DNA from: Mesorhizobium sp. B4-1-3
GTDB lineage: Bacteria > Pseudomonadota > Alphaproteobacteria > Rhizobiales > Rhizobiaceae
DNA: 64,000 nt
NCBI RefSeq assembly: GCF_006439355.1
Contig: NZ_VFTG01000006.1
Coordinates: 1-64,000, forward strand
Reading direction: 5' to 3'
The translations under genes were made by a program, and so were the position numbers. The notes beneath the pieces are model-generated. The model searched no databases. It was not told the origin of the DNA and saw nothing but the letters and a program-made list of their open reading frames with translations. Positions 8,489 through 16,775 of the stretch are shown piece after piece. Within the stretch, counting starts at the first letter, position 1. Every line of letters begins with the position of its first letter.

Positions 8489-9421
8489 ATGAAAACGCAA
8501 ACGCAAATTCCAGCTGCAAACCGGGCCAGCGGTGATACCGAAGCGCGCGCCGCCCTCGCCGGCCCCACCAAACTTGCCAGGACGGCGGACGCGTTGCCGC
8601 CGCATGTCTGGTTCTGCGTCAGCGCGGTGTTCCATTATCTCGGGCCGGCCTTCGCAGTCCTGCTTTTCGCTCAGGTCGGCGTGCTCGGCATGGCGTGGCT
8701 GCGCATCGCCACCGCCGCTCTCATCTTCGCCCCTTTGACCATGCCCTGGCGCGTTTTCGCGCGCGCCGATCGCGGTCGCCGGCTGCTGCTGCTGGCCTTC
8801 GGCGCCTGTCTGGCGGTGATGAACTGCTCGTTCTATCTGGCGCTCGACCGCCTGCCGATCTCGCTGGTGGCGGCGAGCGAATTCGTTGGCACGATCGCCG
8901 TGGCGCTGGTCGGCCTGCGCAGCCGGCGCAACTTCGCCGCGCTGGCCGTTGCAGTGGTCGGCATCTTGCTTCTCATCGACGTGAAATGGTCGAGCGATCC
9001 GATCGGCCTGTTCTGGGCGTTTTTGAATGGCGCCCTCTTCGTCGGCTATATCATGATCGGTCACCGCGTCGCGCAGGCAGGTTTCGGCATCGCCGGCCTC
9101 GGCGCCGCCATGGCGGTCGCATTCCTCATCGTGTTGCCGATCGGCTTCCGCCAGGCGCTGCCCGCTTTCTCATCGCCGCAACTGCTTGCCGCGGCGATCG
9201 GCGTCGGTGTCTGCTCCTCGGTCATCCCCTACATCTGCGACCAGCTCGCCATGGCCAGGCTGCCGCGCGCGAGCTTCGCGCTGATGCTGTCGCTCCTGCC
9301 GCTCACGGCGACGCTGATCGGCGTCATCGTGCTGCGCCAGGTGCCGGGCGGCACTGATTGCCTCGGCGTCACTCTGGTGATCGCCGGCGTTGCCATGCAT
9401 AAGCCGGCGGCAAATACATGA
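8489..9421 (+). CDS. EamA/DMT-family exporter, RhtA-like
   Basis: A 310-residue inner-membrane protein with about ten hydrophobic segments forming two EamA repeats. It is like the threonine/homoserine exporter RhtA and related amino-acid exporters of the drug/metabolite transporter superfamily. A hydrophilic N-terminal leader of about 38 residues precedes the first membrane helix, slightly long for the family; an internal start is possible. The second repeat ends VGVCSSVIPYICDQLAMARLPRASFALMLSLLPLTATLIG, a conserved segment. Divergence from an Lrp-type regulator supports export of an amino acid or analogue, but the substrate is inferred. Confidence 0.85.
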   Translation: MKTQTQIPAANRASGDTEARAALAGPTKLARTADALPPHVWFCVSAVFHYLGPAFAVLLFAQVGVLGMAWLRIATAALIFAPLTMPWRVFARADRGRRLLLLAFGACLAVMNCSFYLALDRLPISLVAASEFVGTIAVALVGLRSRRNFAALAVAVVGILLLIDVKWSSDPIGLFWAFLNGALFVGYIMIGHRVAQAGFGIAGLGAAMAVAFLIVLPIGFRQALPAFSSPQLLAAAIGVGVCSSVIPYICDQLAMARLPRASFALMLSLLPLTATLIGVIVLRQVPGGTDCLGVTLVIAGVAMHKPAANT

Positions 9422-9430
9422 ATTGTTCGA

Positions 9431-10333
9431 CTAGGCGAGCTTCTCTTTGAGAAATGCCACCGTGCGGGCCCAGGCGAGATCGGCAGCCTTCTTGTCGTAA
9501 CGCGCGGCCGAGGTGTCGTTGTTGAAGGCGTGATTGGCGCCGTCATAGACATAGACCTTGTATTCGACATGCGCGGCGTCGAGCGCCTTCTTGTAGGCGT
9601 CGATGCCGGCATTGGTCCTGCTGTCCAGCCCGGCATAATGCAGAAGCAGGGGGGCCTTGATCTTGGCGGCGTCCTCGGCCTTGGGCTGCATGCCGTAATA
9701 GGCCACGCCGGCGTTGAGGTCGGGCGCGTGGACGGCAAGCTGGTTGGCCGCGCCGCCGCCCCAGCAGAACCCAACCGCCCCGACCTTGCCGTTGCCGTCC
9801 TTGAGGCTCTTGAGGTAGGCGACCGTCGCCACGCCGTCGGCCGCGACCTGGGCAGCATCGAGCTCGCTGAACATGTCGCGCGCCTTGTCCTCGTCGGACG
9901 GCGTGCCGCCAAGCGGCGACAGGAAGTCCGGCGCGAGCGCAACGAACCCTTCTAGCGCCACGCGCCGGGCGACATCGCGGATATGCGGGTTGAGGCCGCG
10001 GTTCTCATGAATGACGATGACGGCGCCGAGCTTGCCTGACTGGTTCGCCGGCTTGACCAGATAGCCCTTCATCTCGCCGCTCGAGCCGGGATAGGTGACG
10101 TCCTCGCCCTTAACGCGGCTGTCGTCCTCGGCGACGATCGCCGCCTTTGCGGAATTGGCTGCCAGCATCGGCGCGATCGCGGCCGCCGCGGCGCCCGAGC
10201 CCGCCAGCTTCGTCAACTGCTCCATGAAGCGGCGGCGGTCGAGCGTCAGGTGCGTGTATTCGTCATAGGCATCGATCATCGCCTGCGTGATGACAGGTTG
10301 CGTCGTGATGGCCGTAGCGGCGGGTTCGGTCAT
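9431..10333 (-). CDS. Dienelactone hydrolase family protein with Tat-like signal
   Basis: A 300-residue alpha/beta hydrolase. The cysteine nucleophile lies in GFCWGGG, an aspartate in the AGLDSRTNAG segment, and the histidine in DGANHAFNND, matching the Cys-Asp-His triad of dienelactone hydrolases. The N-terminus has about 27 residues, then RRRFMEQLTKLAGSG followed by an Ala-rich hydrophobic stretch ending NSAKA, resembling a twin-arginine export signal. YghX-like hydrolases share this form. ATG 10333 is chosen over the open frame to 10438 because GAGGATAG precedes it. The substrate is unknown and no aromatic-degradation genes are adjacent. Confidence 0.85.
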   Translation of the reverse strand: MTEPAATAITTQPVITQAMIDAYDEYTHLTLDRRRFMEQLTKLAGSGAAAAAIAPMLAANSAKAAIVAEDDSRVKGEDVTYPGSSGEMKGYLVKPANQSGKLGAVIVIHENRGLNPHIRDVARRVALEGFVALAPDFLSPLGGTPSDEDKARDMFSELDAAQVAADGVATVAYLKSLKDGNGKVGAVGFCWGGGAANQLAVHAPDLNAGVAYYGMQPKAEDAAKIKAPLLLHYAGLDSRTNAGIDAYKKALDAAHVEYKVYVYDGANHAFNNDTSAARYDKKAADLAWARTVAFLKEKLA

Positions 10334-10564
10334 GGCTATCCTCGAGGATTGGCGGTGATCCGCAAGATAGGGTCGAGAATTAGACGGTCCAGTCACGTTC
10401 CGGATGACGATCCCCATGGGATTGAGACAGCCCGCCACACGCCGACAAGCCGGTTTGATTCATCACATTTTGGTTATTTCAAAAAGGCTTGACGATGCTG
10501 TCACATTAGGGCGCGAAGTTGCCGGAGCCGCCCTGCTGATACGAATGACGAAAAGGGGAATGCC

Positions 10565-10999
10565 ATGAACGTCCAGGACATCATCAACACCGTTTCCTCG
10601 AAGGCTGGCCTCGACGAGCCCACCACCGAAAAGGTCGTCGGGACCATCTTTTCCGTTCTGGAGCACGAGGCGGAAGGCACCACCGTTTCGTCTTTCTTCG
10701 CCCAGATACCCGGCGCCGATGCTTTGGCCCAGAAATATGACGTGATGGCCGCCGGCGCGACCAATTCGGGCGGTGGCCTTTTGTCGTCGCTGCAAGGCGC
10801 GCTTGGCGGCGTGCTCGGCGAAAAGGCCGGCGCCCTGATCAACGGCGTCGCCGCCCTCAAGGCCTCCGGCCTCGACATGGCCCAAATCCGTCAGGCCGGC
10901 GAGACCTTGATCAAGCAGGCCGAGGCCGCCGCCGGCCCTGATCTGACCAACCAGGTACTAGACCAGGTGCCTAGCCTGCGGGGCCATCTCGGACTTTGA
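10565..10999 (+). CDS. Small protein of DUF2267/DUF2780-like type
   Basis: A 144-residue protein without signal peptide. The N-terminal MNVQDIINTVSSKAGLDEPTTEKVVGTIFSVLEHEAEG looks like a helical repeat found in DUF2267/DUF2780-type proteins. A Gly-rich middle (GGGLLSSLQGALGGVLGEKAG, with GATNSG before it) separates it from a C-terminal helical part. AAAGGGG before the ATG is a strong ribosome site. A TTGACG about 70 bases upstream could be a -35 box. The function is unknown and the family assignment is from pattern only. Confidence 0.65.
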   Translation: MNVQDIINTVSSKAGLDEPTTEKVVGTIFSVLEHEAEGTTVSSFFAQIPGADALAQKYDVMAAGATNSGGGLLSSLQGALGGVLGEKAGALINGVAALKASGLDMAQIRQAGETLIKQAEAAAGPDLTNQVLDQVPSLRGHLGL

Positions 11000-11018
11000 A
11001 GCTTGACGCCGTCCTGCC

Positions 11019-13331
11019 TTATTTGGGCAGCGTGTAGGCCATCACGTAGTCACCCGGCTTGGTGCCGACCGAGCCATGCCCGCCGGCGACGATGACGACG
11101 AACTGGCGGCCGTCGGCGACCGTGTAGGTCATCGGCGTGGCCTGCCCGCCCGCTGGCAGCCTCGCCTGCCAGAGCTGCCTGCCGGTGGTGAGGTCGTAGG
11201 CGCGCAGATAGTCGTCGACTGCCGCGCCCAGGAAAGCGACGCCGCCCGCCGTGATCATCGGCCCGCCAATGCCCGGAACGCCGACCTTGAGCGGCAGCGG
11301 CAGCGGCGTCATGTCGTAGACGGTGCCGTTGCGGTGCTTGTAGGCGATGTTGCCCGTCTTGAGGTCGACGCCGGCGACATAGCCCCAGGGCGGCGCCTGG
11401 CAGGGAATGCCGAGCGGCGACAGGAACGGCCCCATCACCACCGCGTAAGGCGCGCCTTCGTTGCGGTTCAGCCCCTGCTCGCTGCCCTTGGTATCGCCCG
11501 GCGGCGGCACGTCCGCGCGCGGGATAAGCTTGGACGTGAATGCCAGGTAGGTCGGCATGCCGAACATCACCTGCCGCACCGGATCGACCGCGACGCCGCC
11601 CCAGTTGAAGACGCCGAAATTGCCGGGATAGATCAGCGAGCCCTGCAGCGAGGGCGGCGTGTAACGACCCTCATAGCGCAATCGCTTCAGCTCGATCCGG
11701 CAAGCCAGCTGGTCGAACATGGTGATGCCCCACATGTCGGCGCCGGTCAGCGGCTTCGGATTGAAGGACAGGTCCGAGGCCGGCTGCGTCGGCGAGGCCT
11801 GGTCGCCCTCTATCGCGCCGCCGGGCGCCGGCACTTCCTTGACCGGAATGATCGGCTCGCCGGTGCGCCGGTCGAGCACGTAGAGGTCGCCCTGTTTGGT
11901 CGGCCCGACCAGCGCCGGCACGACGCCGTTAGCCGTCGTGATGTCCACCAGCGACGGCTGCGCCGGCACGTCCATGTCCCACAGGTCGTGATGCACGGTC
12001 TGCCGCACCCAGCGCAATTGCCCGGTGTTGAGGTCAAGCGCGGTGATCGAGGACGAGAACTTCTCGACATTGGCGCTGCGGCCCATGCCGAGCTGGTCCG
12101 GCGTCTGGTTGCCGAGCGGCACGTAAAGCAGTCCGAGCTTCTCGTCGGCGCTCGCCGTCGACCACATGTTGGGCGAGTTGTGGGTGTAGGTGTGCCCGGC
12201 GGGCAGCGGCGTCGTCACGTCCGGATTGCCGGAATCCCAGTTCCACAGCAGCGCGCCGGTTCCGACATCGAAGGCGCGGATGACGCCCGACGGCTCCTCG
12301 GTCGAGTAATTGTCGTTGACCGCGCCGCCGACGATGATCTTGCCGGCGACGATAAGCGGCGCCGAGGTCGAATAATAATAGCCCGACTTCGGATAAGGCA
12401 TGTTGGCCATCAGGTTCAGCGTGCCGCCCTCGGCGAAGGACGGACACACCTGCCCGTTCGCGGCGTCGAGCGCGATCAGCCGGGCGTCCGACGTCGGCAG
12501 GTAGACGCGCTGCGCGCAGGGCTGGCCGGCGGCGATCTTGGGGTCGGCGTAATAGGACACGCCGCGGCAGGTCTGGTGCTGCCGATTGGGGTCGAGCTTG
12601 ATCTTCGGGTCATATCGCCACTTTTCCTTGCCGGTCGCGGCATCGATGGCGATGGCGAAATTGTGCGGCGTGCAGATGAACAGCGTGTCGCCTACTTTCA
12701 GAGGCGTCACCTGATAGGTCGTCTCGCCGACATCTTCGGGGCCCTTCACGTCGCCGGTGCGGTAGGTCCAGGCCGGCTGCAGCTTGGCGACGTTGTCGGG
12801 CGTGATCTGGTCGAGCGGCGAATAGCGCTGGCCGAAAGGCGTGCGGCCGTAGAAGTGCCACTCGCCTGCCGGCATGTCGCCACCGAGATTGGCCGCCGCC
12901 GCGACCTTTTCGGTGCCGAGCGTGCCGCCGATGTCGTAAGGATCCGCGGTCATCGAATAACCGGCGACCGCAAGCGAGGCGAGCACGGCCAGGATCAGCG
13001 GCGCGCGCCCGTCTGGTCCCCGCAGGCCTCGCCTTGCCCATGGCGTCAAAAGCCACAGGGCGATGAGCACGATGACGCCGCCACGCGGGCCGAGCTGCCA
13101 CCAGTCGAAGCCGATTTCCCAGACCGCCCAACATAAAGTGGCGAGCACGAACAGCGCGTAGAGCCAGAGCGAGATCGACCTGCGCCTGAAAAGCAGCCAG
13201 GCGGTGACCAGGAAGACCAGGCCGGCGACCAGGTAATACCAACTGCCGCCCAGCGCGACGAGCCAGATGCCGCCGCCGCCGAGAATGAGACCGATGAGGA
13301 AGAGGACGAGGGAGGTGATGGTGGTGGCCAC
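11019..13331 (-). CDS. gcd: Membrane-bound PQQ-dependent glucose (or quinate/shikimate) dehydrogenase
   Basis: A 770-residue quinoprotein close in length to E. coli Gcd (796). Five membrane helices occupy about residues 5-135, followed by the periplasmic eight-bladed propeller beginning near WHFYGRTPFGQRYSPLDQITPDNVAKLQPAW. Tryptophan-docking blades, GDTLFICTPHN and the C-terminal PMTYTVADGRQFVVIVAGGHGS are characteristic. It oxidises glucose (or a related polyol or quinate) to the lactone on the periplasmic side and reduces ubiquinone; in soil bacteria gluconate production mobilises phosphate. The start appears to be GTG at 13331 behind GGGAG. No pqq biosynthesis gene is in the window, so the cofactor must come from elsewhere. 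Confidence 0.92.
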   Translation of the reverse strand: MATTITSLVLFLIGLILGGGGIWLVALGGSWYYLVAGLVFLVTAWLLFRRRSISLWLYALFVLATLCWAVWEIGFDWWQLGPRGGVIVLIALWLLTPWARRGLRGPDGRAPLILAVLASLAVAGYSMTADPYDIGGTLGTEKVAAAANLGGDMPAGEWHFYGRTPFGQRYSPLDQITPDNVAKLQPAWTYRTGDVKGPEDVGETTYQVTPLKVGDTLFICTPHNFAIAIDAATGKEKWRYDPKIKLDPNRQHQTCRGVSYYADPKIAAGQPCAQRVYLPTSDARLIALDAANGQVCPSFAEGGTLNLMANMPYPKSGYYYSTSAPLIVAGKIIVGGAVNDNYSTEEPSGVIRAFDVGTGALLWNWDSGNPDVTTPLPAGHTYTHNSPNMWSTASADEKLGLLYVPLGNQTPDQLGMGRSANVEKFSSSITALDLNTGQLRWVRQTVHHDLWDMDVPAQPSLVDITTANGVVPALVGPTKQGDLYVLDRRTGEPIIPVKEVPAPGGAIEGDQASPTQPASDLSFNPKPLTGADMWGITMFDQLACRIELKRLRYEGRYTPPSLQGSLIYPGNFGVFNWGGVAVDPVRQVMFGMPTYLAFTSKLIPRADVPPPGDTKGSEQGLNRNEGAPYAVVMGPFLSPLGIPCQAPPWGYVAGVDLKTGNIAYKHRNGTVYDMTPLPLPLKVGVPGIGGPMITAGGVAFLGAAVDDYLRAYDLTTGRQLWQARLPAGGQATPMTYTVADGRQFVVIVAGGHGSVGTKPGDYVMAYTLPK

Positions 13332-13573
13332 GAAAGACTCCCGCAGTTATGCGCAGCAGAAAGATCCCCGCCGCAAACCTGGAACCAATATGCTTCCGAT
13401 TCTGTTCCAACCGCAGCGGCAGTTTCGGTTGGCCCGTGCGCCATGTCAATTCATGGCGCCGGACCTCCCGCTGCGCAATCAGCGTTTCGATCCCGCTGGC
13501 GGTACATGGAGCGGGCACGGGCGCATGCCGGACGGTCTTTCGGAAATCGATCGGCCGGTGGTATGTCTAGTCG

Positions 13574-15214
13574 ATGGACAGCGCTGCCACAATGCTCCGA
13601 CGCGCCCGCGCGGCCTATGAGAGGCGGGCCTGGGCGGATGCGCTGGAATTGCTGCGGGCCGCGGACGCAGTCACCGCTTTGGAAACAGACGATCTGGAGC
13701 GCATGTTCTGGTCGGCTGGAATGCTTGATCGCGATCCCGATATCCTTGCCGCAGCCGAACGCCTGGTCAAAGCGCACAGCGATGCGGGGCGTGACGACAG
13801 GGCGGCATATTGGGCCTGCTTCCATGGTTCCCGGCTTCTGGCATTGGGTGAGCATGGCCGCGCAACCGCATGGCTGCAGCGCGCGCAGCGTCTTGTGGAG
13901 AGCTTTGGTCGCGAATGCTCGACACAAGGCTATCTGGCTTTGCAGGCGGCACAGAAAGATCTCAGGGCAGGCAGTGATGAAACATCCGCTGCGCATGCAA
14001 GGCAGGCGCTTGCGATAGGCGAGCGCTGTCGCGACATCGACCTGATCGCTTTCGCCAGATGCGTTCTGGGTCGCGCCTTGGTACGGCAAGGGCGCGTCGA
14101 GGAAGGCATCGCCTCTCTGGACGAAGCCATGTTGCCCGTCATCGGCGGCGAGCTCTCGCCGGTAGTCACCGGGCTGGTCTATTGCAATCTCATTGCCGAG
14201 TGCCGCCAGGTGTATGCGCTCGATCGCTCCCGCGAATGGACGGATGCGCTGTCGGCCTGGTGCGGAGCGCAGCCGCAACTGGTTCAGTTCAACGGTGCCT
14301 GCATGCTGCACCGGGCAGAAATCATGGAAATGAACGGCAATTGGCTGGAGGCGATCGCGGAGTCGCGCCGTGCGGCATCTTCTCCTGTTGCCAAGGCGGC
14401 TCGCGACAACACGATCGGGGGCGCCGCCTATCAAGAAGCCGAAATCCTCCGCCTGCGCGGTGAATTCGCCGCCGCCGAGGAGATGTACCGGAATGCCAGC
14501 CGGCTAGGACTCGAGCCGCAGCCGGGCATGGCCTTGCTGCGGCTGATGCAAGGGCGCACGGAGCGGGCGGCAGCGACCCTGCGCCGTGTGCTCGCCACCA
14601 CTGAAGCGCCGCTCAGCCGTGCCCGCCTGCTTCCAGCGATGATCGAAATCGCAATGGCGGCGGGAGCGATCGAGGAGGCCCGCAACGCCTGCCGTGAGAT
14701 GGAAGCGACCGCCAGCCGGTTCGCGACCGAGATACTGGGTGCGATCGCTTCTCAGGCAAAAGGCGAAATCGAGATGCACGACGGCAACGCCGCGGCTGCG
14801 CTCGGCCACTTCCGCGCGGCGCTCGCGATCTGGCAACGTGCCGGCGCTCCCTACCTGGAGGCGCGGCTGCGCGTGCTGGCCGGCCAGGCCTGCCGTATGC
14901 TCGCGGACGAGGATGGCGCGGGACTCGAATTCGACGCCGCGCGTTCGGTTTTTGTGGAACTCGGCGCCGCGCCCGATCTCGATCGGCTCAACGCATTGGC
15001 CAAGCCCGTCACGCCATCGGGGCACGGACTGACGCGGCGCGAGATAGAGGTGCTGACCCATATCACCACTGGAAAGACAAACAGGACGATAGCGGCCGAA
15101 CTTGGCCTCAGCGAAAAGACCGTCGATCGCCACGTTTCCAACATCTTCGACAAGCTCGCGGTCAACTCGCGTGCCGCGGCGACCACCTACGCCTTCCAGC
15201 ATGGCCTGCTCTAA
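13574..15214 (+). CDS. TPR-containing LuxR-family transcriptional regulator
   Basis: A 546-residue protein with a C-terminal LuxR/GerE helix-turn-helix (about 483-546: GLTRREIEVLTHITTGKTNRTIAAELGLSEKTVDRHV). The N-terminal 450 residues are alpha-helical TPR-like repeats rich in A-x-x-x-L-x-x-A patterns (for example AWADALELLRAADAV and AAEEMYRNASRLG). There is no receiver phosphorylation site and no ATPase P-loop, unlike MalT-type LAL regulators, so it resembles the TPR half of such regulators joined to the DNA-binding domain. It lies 225 bases before a flavin monooxygenase on the same strand and is a good candidate for its regulator. Confidence 0.85.
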   Translation: MDSAATMLRRARAAYERRAWADALELLRAADAVTALETDDLERMFWSAGMLDRDPDILAAAERLVKAHSDAGRDDRAAYWACFHGSRLLALGEHGRATAWLQRAQRLVESFGRECSTQGYLALQAAQKDLRAGSDETSAAHARQALAIGERCRDIDLIAFARCVLGRALVRQGRVEEGIASLDEAMLPVIGGELSPVVTGLVYCNLIAECRQVYALDRSREWTDALSAWCGAQPQLVQFNGACMLHRAEIMEMNGNWLEAIAESRRAASSPVAKAARDNTIGGAAYQEAEILRLRGEFAAAEEMYRNASRLGLEPQPGMALLRLMQGRTERAAATLRRVLATTEAPLSRARLLPAMIEIAMAAGAIEEARNACREMEATASRFATEILGAIASQAKGEIEMHDGNAAAALGHFRAALAIWQRAGAPYLEARLRVLAGQACRMLADEDGAGLEFDAARSVFVELGAAPDLDRLNALAKPVTPSGHGLTRREIEVLTHITTGKTNRTIAAELGLSEKTVDRHVSNIFDKLAVNSRAAATTYAFQHGLL

Positions 15215-15439
15215 CGCATATCGTCCAGGTTGCGCAGTGTCTTGGGGCAACGACAGGTGTCGAAACAAACACTTTAGATCGTCGACCATTCGTCGCGACG
15301 CGCTCCGCGTCACTACTGGCGCCCGTGGGGAGAAATCCCCATCACTTTTCCTTTGCCGCATGGGGTCTATCCCCGAAGCGCGTCGACGGGCCGGTTCGCT
15401 ACTCTTCTCCGATAGCTCACCAAGCCGATGGAGACAGAG

Positions 15440-16720
15440 ATGAACGAACGAACGGAAGTGAAGTCAATTCACCAGGCAAATCCGCAAGGCACGGGCGTGA
15501 TCGGCATAGCGGAGACCAAGGCGCGTGCAGGTGCGCTGCTCGAACTCGGAACAGCCTTCTTGAGACTTCAGGCTGACACCTCACAGTCGCAGCCGGGCGA
15601 AGTGAACATCGACAGCGAGCCGCGCCCCGCGCCACGAGAGGAGCATTTCGACGTCGTCATCGTCGGCGCAGGCCAGAGCGGCCTTTCCGTCGGTTACTAT
15701 CTCGCCCGCAAGGGAATAAGGTTCGTCATCCTGGAAGCTCGCCAGCGCGTTGGGGATGTTTGGCGCGCGCGATGGGATTCGCTGCGTCTTTTTACGCCGG
15801 CGCGCTTCGACCGACTGGCGGGCATGCGTTTCCCGGCCCCCGTTCATTCCTTCCCGACCAAGGATGAAATGGGCGATTATCTGGAAGCCTATGCCGAGAA
15901 ATTCGCCTTGCCGGTACGCACGGGCACCAGGGTTGACGAGGTTAGTCGCCACGGCGAGCGTTATGTCGTCACCGCGGGCGCGAGCCGTTTCACCGCCGAT
16001 CATGTCGTCATTGCCGCCGCGAGCTACCAGAAGCCGAAGCTTCCGGATTTCGCCGCGCTGCTTGATCCGGCGATACGACAATTCCACTCATCCGCCTATC
16101 AAAACCCGTCGCAGCTCAGGCCGGGCGGGGTACTTCTGGTCGGGGCCGGCAATTCAGGGGCGGAGATTGCCATGGACCTGGCCGGCACGCACCGCGTCTG
16201 GCTGGCCGGCCGGCATCCAGGCCATATTCCCGTGGCCTACAATAGCGCCATCGCTCTCCGTTTGGTGATACCGTTCGTCTTTCGCGTCCTTCTCCACCGT
16301 CTGCTTTCCGTGGATACTCCGATCGGGCGCGGGGCAAGGCCAGGACATCTCATTCACGGCCTGCCGTTGATCCGGGTAAGGCCGCAACAAATGGACTCTG
16401 CCGGGATAAACCGGGTTGCGCGCATCGCCGCCGTCAAGGAGGGCAAGCCGGTGCTCGAGACCGGCGAGGCTCTCGATGTCGAGAACGTTATCTGGTGCAC
16501 CGGCTTCCGGCCCGGACTGGATTGGATCAAACTGCCGATTTTCGATGAAAGCGGGCGGCCGGGGCAATATCGCGGGGCCGTTACCGGCGAACCTGGGCTC
16601 TATGTCTGCGGCCTGCCATTCCAGCACTCCCCCTCCTCGACAATGATTCACGGCGCGGAAAGGGACGCCGGCTACGTGGCGCATACGATAAGCGAGCGGA
16701 TGCGGATCGCCAAAACCTAG
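15440..16720 (+). CDS. Flavin-dependent monooxygenase / FAD-NAD(P) oxidoreductase
   Basis: A 426-residue flavoprotein of the FMO/CzcO type. The FAD Rossmann motif GAGQSG is at about 76-81 and is followed by the usual E-x-R-x-x-x-G-x-x-W (EARQRVGDVWRARWDSLRLFTP). A second dinucleotide motif, GAGNSGAE, binds NADPH, and WCTGFRPG is near the end. The first 65 residues are an extra leader with no match to the FMO fold. ATG 15440 is preferred to an ATG 12 bases upstream because GGAGACAG sits just before it. The substrate is unknown; the upstream TPR-LuxR gene may control it. Confidence 0.88.
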   Translation: MNERTEVKSIHQANPQGTGVIGIAETKARAGALLELGTAFLRLQADTSQSQPGEVNIDSEPRPAPREEHFDVVIVGAGQSGLSVGYYLARKGIRFVILEARQRVGDVWRARWDSLRLFTPARFDRLAGMRFPAPVHSFPTKDEMGDYLEAYAEKFALPVRTGTRVDEVSRHGERYVVTAGASRFTADHVVIAAASYQKPKLPDFAALLDPAIRQFHSSAYQNPSQLRPGGVLLVGAGNSGAEIAMDLAGTHRVWLAGRHPGHIPVAYNSAIALRLVIPFVFRVLLHRLLSVDTPIGRGARPGHLIHGLPLIRVRPQQMDSAGINRVARIAAVKEGKPVLETGEALDVENVIWCTGFRPGLDWIKLPIFDESGRPGQYRGAVTGEPGLYVCGLPFQHSPSSTMIHGAERDAGYVAHTISERMRIAKT

Positions 16721-16775
16721 AACAAAACGTAGACAGTTCTGGTCTTTCGCTCCCGAATCACTACATTCGGGGGCG

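Noticed and set aside
11076..13136. 686-codon plus-strand frame opposite gcd
   Set aside because: It is the mirror of a quinoprotein with clear motifs, and its composition is rich in Arg/Gly/Val only.
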